Shown here in pieces: positions 1 to 8,437 of a stretch of DNA of 49,877 bases. A model generated the notes under the pieces. It did not search any database, was not told the origin of the DNA, and worked only from the letters and a program-made list of their open reading frames with translations. Positions within the stretch are counted from its first letter, which is position 1; every line of letters begins with the position of its first letter. This DNA is from JAFTYO01 sp045613125 (GTDB taxonomy: Bacteria > Pseudomonadota > Alphaproteobacteria > RF32 > CAG-239): NCBI GenBank assembly GCA_045613125.1, contig JAZLAM010000018.1:1-49877 (forward strand), given 5' to 3'. The translations under genes were made by a program, and so were the position numbers.

Positions 1-2
1 TA

Positions 3-296
3 AGATATGGTTTTATTATAGAAGACTGGTCTGAATTTTTACTATCTTCTATATTACAGCATTGTATTTTATTTATTCCTAAAAAGCATTTAGAAAAATT
101 AATCAAAGCTACTAATCACATATTTAATTTTAATATTGATCAATGGAAATATGGAGTAAATTTATATTTCTTATATCTTATAAACAAACGTTTGAAATCA
201 AAAAAACTTTTTAAATCAATAAGGAAGTCTGCGCTATTTATCTTCAATATTCAAAAACATAAAGATATATATAGTATACTGAAGAAAATATATTAA
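3..296 (+). CDS. C-terminal fragment of an unidentified protein, cut by the window edge
   Basis: An open frame runs from the first bases of the window to a TAA at 294-296, giving about 97 residues with no start codon inside the window. The protein is rich in Lys, Ile, Phe and Tyr, with alternating aromatic and basic segments (for example IIEDWSEFLL near its start), which resembles the tail of a surface-polysaccharide glycosyltransferase. That is only an impression, since no motif is present. Its stop overlaps the stop of the convergent MATE gene by four bases. Unbroken reading with ordinary residue composition supports a real gene; the function is not recognised. Confidence 0.5.
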   Translation, partial: RYGFIIEDWSEFLLSSILQHCILFIPKKHLEKLIKATNHIFNFNIDQWKYGVNLYFLYLINKRLKSKKLFKSIRKSALFIFNIQKHKDIYSILKKIY

Positions 297-1618
297 ACTT
301 TTTTATTACACCATTTGTAAGATATCATATAACGATACGATAAAATTAAGATAGTTATATTATACATCCAATCTGCTAACCAACAAATAGGAAGTGATAG
401 TTTTAAATATTCAACCACAACAAATACATATAAAACATATACGAACATTGTAATAAACTCAATTTTCATTACATATTGCGTATTTCCCGTACCAGCAACA
501 ACATTAAATAATATCCATGCAGGAATTCCTGACACAAAACTTCCAAGCATCACTAAATATGTCACCACAGATTGATTTATCAGCACAAAATTATCTGTAT
601 ACATACGCAAAAATGGATAATATCCTACAGCCATAATTATCAACATAGGTAACATTATATAACAACATAATGACACACCTTTTATACACGAGGGCATAAC
701 CTCATTGGTTTTATTTTCTCCAATAAGATTTGCTGTTATAGAGCTCATAGTAGAGGCCAAAGCGTTAACTACGACAAAAGGAAAAGAAGATAAACTACGA
801 ACAATATTAGAAACAGCTAATTCTCGTTCACCTAAATGTTCTATAGCTATAAAAAAGAAAAACCAAGTAGAAATGGATATAAATTGTTGTAACATTGTCC
901 ATACTGAAACAGATAAAATAGATTTTAATAAAGTAAAATCTCTATAAACAAACTGTGTAAAACCATATTTTTTTAAATCTACTTTTACAAAAAAATAAAC
1001 AACATACACTAAAACCGCAATAATCTCAGATATATTCGAAGCTATCGCAGCTCCAGATATTCCAAGTTGAGGAATACCAAATTTTCCAAATATAAACATA
1101 TAATTCAAAATAACATTAAACAGAACCATAATAACAGAGACTATACTTAATACCTTTGTTTTAGTAATACTAACAAAAAAACCTCTGACCATAATAATGC
1201 AAGAAGCCGATAAAATCCCCCATATACGCCAATTTACGTATTTAAGAGTAGATTGATAAATTTCAGGGCTCTCAATTAGCGCTTTCAATAAACTTGGGGT
1301 AATGCAATATGATAATAAGATAAATAAAAAATTTACCGCCATAAGAAAGGAACACCCTTGATAAAAAACATGACCTATTTTTTCAAAATTTTGCTCTCCG
1401 TTTCTTCGTGCCATAATAATTTGAGCGCCAATACTAAAACCGAAAGCAATCATAAATAGAGTAAAGAAATATGTAGAACCCAAAGCAGAAGCACCCAACT
1501 CTATTTCACCAAATCTACCTAAAAAGATAATATCAGTAATTCCTATCAGTTGTTGCATAAGCATACTGATAAGTATAGGATAGCTTATTTTGAATATATT
1601 CTTATAATCAACTTGCAT
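293..1618 (-). CDS. MATE-family multidrug/metabolite exporter
   Basis: A 441-residue polytopic inner-membrane protein with about twelve hydrophobic segments arranged as two similar halves, as in the MATE (NorM/DinF) family of Na+- or H+-coupled exporters. The N-terminus has the family-like pattern ISYPILISMLMQQ followed by DIIFLGRFGE, and AIASNISEI lies near the middle. Length fits the family (about 440-460). It lies 40 bp downstream of the sensor kinase gene on the same strand, so the two may be cotranscribed. Its 3' end overlaps the stop of the partial gene on the opposite strand. Family assignment is firm; the substrate cannot be read from the sequence. Confidence 0.88.
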   Translation of the reverse strand: MQVDYKNIFKISYPILISMLMQQLIGITDIIFLGRFGEIELGASALGSTYFFTLFMIAFGFSIGAQIIMARRNGEQNFEKIGHVFYQGCSFLMAVNFLFILLSYCITPSLLKALIESPEIYQSTLKYVNWRIWGILSASCIIMVRGFFVSITKTKVLSIVSVIMVLFNVILNYMFIFGKFGIPQLGISGAAIASNISEIIAVLVYVVYFFVKVDLKKYGFTQFVYRDFTLLKSILSVSVWTMLQQFISISTWFFFFIAIEHLGERELAVSNIVRSLSSFPFVVVNALASTMSSITANLIGENKTNEVMPSCIKGVSLCCYIMLPMLIIMAVGYYPFLRMYTDNFVLINQSVVTYLVMLGSFVSGIPAWILFNVVAGTGNTQYVMKIEFITMFVYVLYVFVVVEYLKLSLPICWLADWMYNITILILSYRYMISYKWCNKKV

Positions 1619-1658
1619 AACTAAAATAATTAGCTCATCAGTTTGTAATTTTCAACAA

Positions 1659-3080
1659 TTAAATTGCTAAAGGCAAATAAACCGTGAATGTTGTTCCGTC
1701 ATAGTTTGTAGAACTTACGGTCAGATTTCCTTTATGACGTAAAATAATTTGCTTAGCAATTGATAAGCCCAATCCTGTTCCTTTTATATTAAGATTTTTA
1801 TGTTCTTGCAGACGATAAAAACGCTCTGTTACTCTTGCTAAATCTTCTGCACTTATTTTTGGACCTTTATTGTTTACGGAAATTGCTATTGCTGTTCCTT
1901 CTGCTACATTAAACAATTTTGATGGTGGAATACCATCAACACATTTAACTTCTATCGTAACATTTGACGAACTTATTCCATATTTTAAAGCATTATCAGT
2001 TAAATTTTGCACTAATTGTTGTACTTGATTTGCATCAGCAATAATTTGTGGTAAATCTTCAGGCAATTCCACTACAACATTCATATCACGTTCTTTAGCT
2101 TTTAACGACAAAGCTTCAGCCACCTCTTCTACGATTAAATCTACTCTTACTTTTTCATCCGGAGCTTGATCTTGTGACAATTCAATACGAGACAATGAAA
2201 GCAAGTTTTCTATTAAATCAGACATATACTGGGCTTGATCTGACATTATTTTTAAAAACGTCTCTCTTGCTTGAGTATCATCTTTAGCTGATGTTTGTAA
2301 TGTTTCAATAAAACCGGAAATAACTGATAAAGGAGTTCTAAGTTCATGACTGGCATTTGCAACAAAATCTGATTGCATTTTTTCAATTTTCATAGCTTTA
2401 GTTAAATCATAAAGTGAAATAACGGCTACTGCCCTTCCCTTTGAGAACCAGGGGAGTTGCTTAATATGAGCATAAATTTTTTTATTAAACGGTTCTTTTG
2501 CATAAAAAATAAGATTTTCAGCTTCACTTTCTTTTTTTAAGACCTTACTTACCGATTTAATAAAACTGTTTGAATTGAAAATATTTTCAATATTCTTTTC
2601 TGTAATATTATCGCCTAACAATTTTCTTGTTGAAAGATTTGCTCCTAATATATTACCAGATCTGTCTATCATTAAAATCGGATCAGGTAATGTATCTAAA
2701 ACGGCTGTATCAGACATACTTTGAGCTTCAAGCTCATCTGTTTTATCTACCCAAAACTTATGCATTGAATTTATCGCTTCGGCAATTTCTCTTGCTTCTT
2801 GTTCCGAAAGTTTTATATCTAAGGTTTCTGTTTGGATTCCTTTTGCTAAATTATAAATATATTTTTTAACCTGTTGTAATTCAAAGCTTATCGGAAGTAA
2901 AAAAGCGACATTAAAAACAACAATCATTGCATAAGAAATAACGGCCCAATATGGCGGTAAAATATCAAAAACCGTCAACATTATAAAAACCAATGCTGAA
3001 GGAACCGATAAAATTAGCACTCTAAAAACAAAATCAGAGTTCTTTTCAATTGCCGTAAAGCCGTTTTTTTTAAATTTCAT
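1659..3080 (-). CDS. PhoR-type sensor histidine kinase
   Basis: Membrane-bound histidine kinase of about 473 residues. Two hydrophobic segments lie near the N-terminus (about residues 18-65), then a PAS domain containing LPDPILMIDRSGNILGAN, a HisKA box with the phosphoacceptor His245 in SHELRTPLSVISGF, and an ATPase domain with N box (NLTDNALKYG), G1 region and G2 box (GTGLGLSIAK). This order and the His-box wording match PhoR of the phosphate regulon. No phoB or pst/phoU gene is next to it, so the phosphate role is inferred from similarity alone. The reading frame extends 26 codons further upstream, but the ATG at 3080 has a GGGGA ribosome-binding site seven bases before it and begins the membrane domain cleanly, so it is preferred. 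Confidence 0.85.
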   Translation of the reverse strand: MKFKKNGFTAIEKNSDFVFRVLILSVPSALVFIMLTVFDILPPYWAVISYAMIVVFNVAFLLPISFELQQVKKYIYNLAKGIQTETLDIKLSEQEAREIAEAINSMHKFWVDKTDELEAQSMSDTAVLDTLPDPILMIDRSGNILGANLSTRKLLGDNITEKNIENIFNSNSFIKSVSKVLKKESEAENLIFYAKEPFNKKIYAHIKQLPWFSKGRAVAVISLYDLTKAMKIEKMQSDFVANASHELRTPLSVISGFIETLQTSAKDDTQARETFLKIMSDQAQYMSDLIENLLSLSRIELSQDQAPDEKVRVDLIVEEVAEALSLKAKERDMNVVVELPEDLPQIIADANQVQQLVQNLTDNALKYGISSSNVTIEVKCVDGIPPSKLFNVAEGTAIAISVNNKGPKISAEDLARVTERFYRLQEHKNLNIKGTGLGLSIAKQIILRHKGNLTVSSTNYDGTTFTVYLPLAI

Positions 3081-3178
3081 AAAATTTCCCCGTATAAAAT
3101 GCAAAAAAAAATAGACTTGAATTTTAAATATTCTATTATGAAAGAAGTTTAAAATCACTTAAAATTGAATGAAGAAAA

Positions 3179-5878
3179 ATGGCTAAAACTAAAGACGATG
3201 TAACACCTTCTACAAAACAATATCTTGAAATTAAAAACGAATACAAAGATTATTTACTTTTTTATCGTGTTGGAGATTTTTACGAACTGTTTTTTGATGA
3301 TGCACACAAAGCCTCTAAAGCTTTGGATATTGTTTTAACCCATAGAGGTACATATATGGGAGAACCCATACCAATGTGTGGTGTACCTTTTCATGCATAT
3401 GAAAGTTATTTAGCTAAACTAATCGGACAAGGGTTTAAGGTAGCTATATGTGATCAAACCGAAACTCCTGAAGAAGCAAAACAACGTGGTGGCACAAAAG
3501 CACTGGTAAGGCGTGAAGTTGTCAGATTAGTAACATCAGGTACTTTAACCGAAGACAATATGTTAGATGCCAGAAAAAACAACTACTTGCTATGTTGTGT
3601 TATGCACGAGAAAAATTTTGGTTTTTCTTGGTTAGATATGTCTACCGGAGATTTTTATACTAAAAGTGTACCTTTTGCGATTGATAAAAAAGCTGAGGTT
3701 TTGCAATCGTTCTTATCTTATATAGAAGCCGGAGAAATTATTGTTTCTGACAATTTATTGCAACATACTAATTTATTTGATGTATTAAAATATTATCAAG
3801 AAAAATTGACTGTCTTACCTCAGGCTCGTTTTAATGTTATCAATACACAAAATATGATTGAAAAATTTTTTAAAATTCAAACCATTGAAGCATTCGGTTG
3901 TTTTTCAAAACAAGAAATAATAGCTTCTGGCATAATTCTTGATTATATAGAAACAACTCAAAAAGGCAAACTTCCTCAACTAAAAAAACCAATTTGCCAA
4001 ACGCAAAGCCAATTTTTAGAAATTGATGCTTCTACAAGACAGAGTCTGGAACTAACAAATTCTCAAACTTATGGAAATAACAAAAAAGCGACACTTCTAA
4101 ATACTATAAACAGGACAATTACGGCTGTGGGATCTCGTTTATTATCGAATCGTTTACTTAGTCCGTCAATTGATATAGCTACAATAAACAATCGCCTAAA
4201 TATGATAGACTTTTTCATACAAAATTCGGATATAAGAAACAATCTTCGCATATTACTCAAAGAAGTATCTGATTTAGAAAAAACAATTACCCGCATGAGC
4301 TTAAATCGTTGTCCACCAAAAGAAATGTTTGAATTAGGCACAACTTTATCATATTTACCAAAGATAAAAAATCTTATATACAACATTTCAAAAGATAATA
4401 TTGTTTTAAATAAAATACCGCAAGAGATTGATAATTATCTATCCAGTATAGCTGATTTTAGCGTATTAGTTACCGAAATTGCGGAAGCTCTGCAAGATTA
4501 CGATAAACTTCCCAACAAACTCGGCATAAGCGAATTTATAAGAGATGGATATAATGCAAACTTAGATCATCTTCGTAACATTAGAGAAAATCAGAAAAAA
4601 TCTATAGAAGCGTTAGAACAAAAATATATACAAGAAACAAATATTTCTAATTTGAAAATCAGGTACACAAGTGTTTTAGGATATTTTATTGAAGTTCCAA
4701 CAAAGATGGCTGCAGATATGATACAATTACCACAATTCATACACAGGCAGTCTGTTTTAAGCGGTGCTCGTTTTACTACTGTTGAACTCAATGAAATGGA
4801 ACAAGAATTAAACACTGCTGATGATAAAGCTATTGCATTAGAGGTTAATTTATACAACAATTTAATAGATAAGATTTTGTGTGCTACAAGCGATATATAT
4901 GATGTTGCATCTGTTATAGCTGAACTTGATATTGCTTCTTCGTTAGCCGATTTGGCTATTGAAAAAAAATATTGTCGCCCTATTGTAGACAACAGTCTAG
5001 ATTTTATAATTAAAGATGGACGTCATCCCGTAGTTGAAAGAAGTATTGAAAAATCATTTGTAGGAACATTTGTCAGTAATGATTGTGATTTGGGAAATAA
5101 CGGCAATAAGATTTGGCTTTTAACAGGTCCTAACATGGCCGGAAAATCTACATTTTTAAGACAAAATGCTATAATTGTAATTATGGCGCAACTTGGATCG
5201 TATGTCCCTTGTTCTTATGCAAAAATCGGTATAGTTGATAAGATTTTTTCTCGTGTAGGAGCTTCTGACGATTTATCCAGAGGACGTTCCACTTTTATGG
5301 TCGAAATGGTAGAAACTGCAACCATATTAAATCAGGCAACAGAAAGGTCTTTTGTTATATTAGATGAAATAGGCAGAGGAACAGCGACGTATGATGGTTT
5401 ATCAATTGCTTGGTCTGTTGTAGAGCATTTACATGAAATAAATAAATGTCGAGCTCTTTTTGCAACACACTATCACGAACTAACTGTTTTATCTAATAAA
5501 TTGAAACATTTAAGCCTACATTGTATGAAAATTAAAGAATTTAACGGCAACGTGGTATTTTTACACCAAGTAGTCAACGGGGCTGCTGATCGTTCATATG
5601 GTATTCATGTTGCAAAATTGGCTGGTCTTCCTAAAATTGTAATATCAAGATCAGAACAAATTTTACAATCATTAGAACAAAACCCCAGTAAAGTTTCGAT
5701 TACAAACATAGAAAATGATTTACCTTTGTTTTCTGTATTAAAAGAAAAAATTGAAAAACAAGAAGAAGATCTCAACAAAACAAATCCGGCTCTTGAATTG
5801 TTAAAAGAAACAGATCCGGACATACTAACTCCGAGAGAAGCCCTTGATAAAATTTATGAGCTAAAGAAACTCTTATAA
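3179..5878 (+). CDS. mutS: DNA mismatch repair protein MutS
   Basis: Recognises mismatches and starts mismatch repair with MutL. The 899-residue protein carries the mismatch-wedge Phe-X-Glu motif (F34-Y35-E36 within GDFYELF), the connector and lever domains, a Walker A loop GPNMAGKST at about residue 650, and the Walker B/signature segment DEIGRGTATYDG at about 729, then ATHYHEL. The C-terminal tail ends in a helix-turn-helix dimer segment (REALDKIYELKKLL), as in full-length MutS. Length is typical (850-900). It is divergent from the sensor kinase, with 98 bp between the two chosen starts, and is followed by a strong hairpin terminator. No frameshift or missing motif is seen. Confidence 0.97.
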   Translation: MAKTKDDVTPSTKQYLEIKNEYKDYLLFYRVGDFYELFFDDAHKASKALDIVLTHRGTYMGEPIPMCGVPFHAYESYLAKLIGQGFKVAICDQTETPEEAKQRGGTKALVRREVVRLVTSGTLTEDNMLDARKNNYLLCCVMHEKNFGFSWLDMSTGDFYTKSVPFAIDKKAEVLQSFLSYIEAGEIIVSDNLLQHTNLFDVLKYYQEKLTVLPQARFNVINTQNMIEKFFKIQTIEAFGCFSKQEIIASGIILDYIETTQKGKLPQLKKPICQTQSQFLEIDASTRQSLELTNSQTYGNNKKATLLNTINRTITAVGSRLLSNRLLSPSIDIATINNRLNMIDFFIQNSDIRNNLRILLKEVSDLEKTITRMSLNRCPPKEMFELGTTLSYLPKIKNLIYNISKDNIVLNKIPQEIDNYLSSIADFSVLVTEIAEALQDYDKLPNKLGISEFIRDGYNANLDHLRNIRENQKKSIEALEQKYIQETNISNLKIRYTSVLGYFIEVPTKMAADMIQLPQFIHRQSVLSGARFTTVELNEMEQELNTADDKAIALEVNLYNNLIDKILCATSDIYDVASVIAELDIASSLADLAIEKKYCRPIVDNSLDFIIKDGRHPVVERSIEKSFVGTFVSNDCDLGNNGNKIWLLTGPNMAGKSTFLRQNAIIVIMAQLGSYVPCSYAKIGIVDKIFSRVGASDDLSRGRSTFMVEMVETATILNQATERSFVILDEIGRGTATYDGLSIAWSVVEHLHEINKCRALFATHYHELTVLSNKLKHLSLHCMKIKEFNGNVVFLHQVVNGAADRSYGIHVAKLAGLPKIVISRSEQILQSLEQNPSKVSITNIENDLPLFSVLKEKIEKQEEDLNKTNPALELLKETDPDILTPREALDKIYELKKLL

Positions 5879-5890
5879 AAGCGTTATATA

Positions 5891-5915
5891 AAAGCCCCTT
5901 TTTAACAGGGGCTTT
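5891..5915. terminator. Bidirectional rho-independent terminator between mutS and the OmpA-type lipoprotein gene
   Basis: Perfect 8-bp stem AAAGCCCC / GGGGCTTT with a 9-nt loop, placed between convergent genes. A-rich sequence before it and T-rich sequence after it allow it to act in both directions. Confidence 0.85.
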
Positions 5916-5937
5916 ATCTTTTAACAAACATATTGGT

Positions 5938-6579
5938 TTATTTTTGTTGATTTATCAAATATATTTCAACACGTCTATTTTGTTCACGTCCTTCAGAAGT
6001 TGTATTACTGGCTATCGGATTTTGCGCACCAAGACCTAACGCATTGATACGGTCTTTATTAACACCTCTTAATGATAAATATTCCAAAACAGCGGAGGCT
6101 CTTCTTTGTGATAACGGAATATTAATTGCATCATTTCCGGTACTGTCTGTATATCCAATTACCTGTAAAGAGGTTTTATCATATTCTTTTGCTACTTTAG
6201 CAACAGAATCTAACACCGAATTAGCCGTAAATTTTATAATTGATTCATTTGTATTAAAAGTTATTGCATTGGGCATAATAAGACGAATATTTTCACCGTC
6301 TCTTGCCACTTGCACACCAGTACCTTGCAATTCTTGACGAAGTTTTGCCGCTTGAACATCCATATATCCACCACTAGCAGCACCAACACCGGCGCCAATT
6401 CCGGCACCAATCAAAGCTCCTTTTTCACCGCCAATGATAGCACCAACACCTGCACCTAAAGCCGTTCCAATACCTGTTCCCCATGCTGTTTTTGACACTT
6501 TACGTTCTCCAGTATATGGATCTGTTGCACATGCACTTAAAAATGAAACCATAACAATTGATAATAAAATGTTCTTCAT
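5938..6579 (-). CDS. OmpA-family outer-membrane lipoprotein (YiaD/Pal-like, glycine-zipper)
   Basis: 213-residue lipoprotein. A signal peptide ends in the lipobox LSAC, with acylated Cys17. A glycine-zipper stretch (about residues 36-70, with repeats such as GAGIGAGVGAASGG) suggests a membrane-inserting or oligomerising segment. The C-terminal half is an OmpA-like peptidoglycan-binding domain with VIGYTDSTGND, LSQRRASAVLEYL and EGREQNRRVEIYL. This build matches the YiaD/OmpA-lipoprotein type that ties the outer membrane to peptidoglycan. AAAGGAGA lies eight bases before the ATG. It follows the PopZ-like and tolC genes on the same strand and may be the last gene of that envelope-polarity cluster. 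Confidence 0.9.
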   Translation of the reverse strand: MKNILLSIVMVSFLSACATDPYTGERKVSKTAWGTGIGTALGAGVGAIIGGEKGALIGAGIGAGVGAASGGYMDVQAAKLRQELQGTGVQVARDGENIRLIMPNAITFNTNESIIKFTANSVLDSVAKVAKEYDKTSLQVIGYTDSTGNDAINIPLSQRRASAVLEYLSLRGVNKDRINALGLGAQNPIASNTTSEGREQNRRVEIYLINQQK

Positions 6580-6608
6580 ATATTTTCTCCTTTTAAAGAG
6601 TTATCATT

Positions 6609-6905
6609 CTACTCATGACTGTCTTTTCTTCTATAATTTGCTTCTTCTAAAGCAAACACTTGAGAATATTTATGCAAGATTCTTGCTGCTACATCATTAA
6701 AATCCCAATTAGCATATTCATATGGAACATTCCAATTTTTTGCTAACATCTTAGGGGTTAACTCAAAAATATCTCCTTGTCTTTCTTTATCATAATCTCT
6801 GATACAAAAACGAGAGGCACTTTTTTGTACCTCTTTATCCCATAAGACATTTCTAATTGATGCTAAAATTTCATCTATTGATAGTTCTTCCTCGTTTTCT
6901 TTCAT
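6609..6905 (-). CDS. Short PopZ/DUF2497-like protein
   Basis: 98-residue soluble protein. The only recognisable part is residues 9-21, SIDEILASIRNVL, which matches the conserved N-terminal helix of alphaproteobacterial PopZ/DUF2497 proteins (known to bind partner proteins at the cell pole). The position, directly after tolC on the same strand, also matches the alphaproteobacterial tolC-popZ neighbourhood. Unlike classical PopZ (about 170-180 residues), there is no acidic Pro-rich linker and no recognisable oligomerisation region at the C-terminus. That part reads as an unrelated Trp/Tyr-containing segment (NWNVPYEYANWDFND). It could be a reduced PopZ or a different small protein sharing the helix. 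Confidence 0.6.
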   Translation of the reverse strand: MKENEEELSIDEILASIRNVLWDKEVQKSASRFCIRDYDKERQGDIFELTPKMLAKNWNVPYEYANWDFNDVAARILHKYSQVFALEEANYRRKDSHE

Positions 6906-6921
6906 CTGCTTCCTTCATCTT

Positions 6922-8274
6922 TTATTTTTTAACAGATAATGACAACCATTTACCGGCTGTTTCTTTTGAATATTTTTGAGCATCATAAACTGCAACATCT
7001 AATTTCAGGTCTTTAGCCGTAAGTTTTCCCATGGATAACAACAACTGCATACCTGAAACATAGTAATCGTGACGAGCTCTAACTTCTTCCACCTTAGAAT
7101 TTAGCAATGATTGATAAGCATCTAACACATCTAAAACTGTACGATTACCCAAAGCTTCTTCTTGTTGAACCCCATCTAAAGCAATTGCATAAGCTTCTAT
7201 TTGGTCTTTAACCGAATTTATACGAGCTTTATTTGCCATCATATATTCCCAATTACTGCTAACAGCCGAAACCATTGCTCTTTCTGCTTCCAAAACAACT
7301 TCTTGAGCTTGCCATTTTTTATATTTGCTCTGACGTATTTTAGCGCGACTTTCTCCAGAATTATATAACGGAATAGTCATACTGACACCCCAAGCATAAC
7401 TGTTTGTTTCCGGATCTTTTGTTAATGGTGCATAAGATTGTCCTCTTGATGTAGAGGCTTCAAAATCTATCTGAGGCAACAAAGCTCCTTTATTTGCATT
7501 AACGTTATGAGATTGTGCATTCAAAACGTTTTTTGCCGCCTTCAAACCATAGTTATGTTCTTTTGCATAAGAAAGAGCATCTTCAATAGAAGTCGGAAAC
7601 AATGCCGAAAGCCCTTCAGGTTCGATTAAACTATTTGGGGCTTGCCCTATAACTTGCACATACACAGCCTTAGAAGACGCTAAATTTCCTTCTGCGGAGA
7701 TTCTGTCCGAAATTGCTTGAGAATATCGTGCTTCTGCTTGAGAGACATCTGTTCTGGTAACTTCGCCGACATTAAAGCGCTCTTTTGTTTCATCTAAGCG
7801 TTTTTTCAAAAGTTTTTCATTATTCTTTTGTAAATTTACAATAGATTCATCACGTAAAACATTCAAATAAGCTGTTGAAGCTTCTAACAAAACTTGTTGT
7901 TCAACATTTGCTAAATTATTTTGCTCAGCTTTTACGGTTTCTTTTGCTGCCTTAACACTGTTATATGTAGAAAAACCGCTAAATACAGATTGTCTGGCAA
8001 CTGCAGAAACAGATTCATCATATCCTGTATCCATTTCAACTAATTCATTATGAACATGAGAATCGCTATAGCGTCCTTGAACAGCTAATGTCGGTCTGAA
8101 ACCTGATTTTGCAATTGCAACATTTTCATCTACTGATCTAAGATAAGCTCTTTGAGCTTGCAAAGTAGGATTATTCACATATGCTCTGCTCATTGCCTCA
8201 AAAACATCGCTAGCACTAGCTATATTTGATAAAGAAGTTACTGTTAATAACGTAAATAAAAAACTTTTTTTCAT
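6922..8274 (-). CDS. tolC: TolC-family outer-membrane efflux channel
   Basis: Outer-membrane trimer subunit forming the exit duct of type I secretion and RND efflux machines. The 450-residue protein begins with a signal peptide cleaved near NIASASD, then has the two repeated TolC halves of long amphipathic helices (starting at DVFEAMSRAYVNNPTLQAQR) and short beta-strand pairs. Typical features include GEVTRTDVSQAEARYSQA and the equivalent second-half segment GNRTVLDVLDAYQSLLNSKV. The reading frame allows a GTG one codon earlier; the ATG at 8274 is preferred because AGGAAA sits at normal spacing. It is divergent from glgP. Confidence 0.92.
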   Translation of the reverse strand: MKKSFLFTLLTVTSLSNIASASDVFEAMSRAYVNNPTLQAQRAYLRSVDENVAIAKSGFRPTLAVQGRYSDSHVHNELVEMDTGYDESVSAVARQSVFSGFSTYNSVKAAKETVKAEQNNLANVEQQVLLEASTAYLNVLRDESIVNLQKNNEKLLKKRLDETKERFNVGEVTRTDVSQAEARYSQAISDRISAEGNLASSKAVYVQVIGQAPNSLIEPEGLSALFPTSIEDALSYAKEHNYGLKAAKNVLNAQSHNVNANKGALLPQIDFEASTSRGQSYAPLTKDPETNSYAWGVSMTIPLYNSGESRAKIRQSKYKKWQAQEVVLEAERAMVSAVSSNWEYMMANKARINSVKDQIEAYAIALDGVQQEEALGNRTVLDVLDAYQSLLNSKVEEVRARHDYYVSGMQLLLSMGKLTAKDLKLDVAVYDAQKYSKETAGKWLSLSVKK

Positions 8275-8437
8275 CACATTTTCCTGTTTAATCTAATTTC
8301 AACGGACAAATTATCTATCAAAATAGAAAAATTTGCAACTTTTATTTTAAAAAAAATAATCTTATATTATTAAGTAAATTTCAAACATTTTTATATAACA
8401 TGTTGGATAATTGGGTATTTTAAATTAGGAGAAAAAC

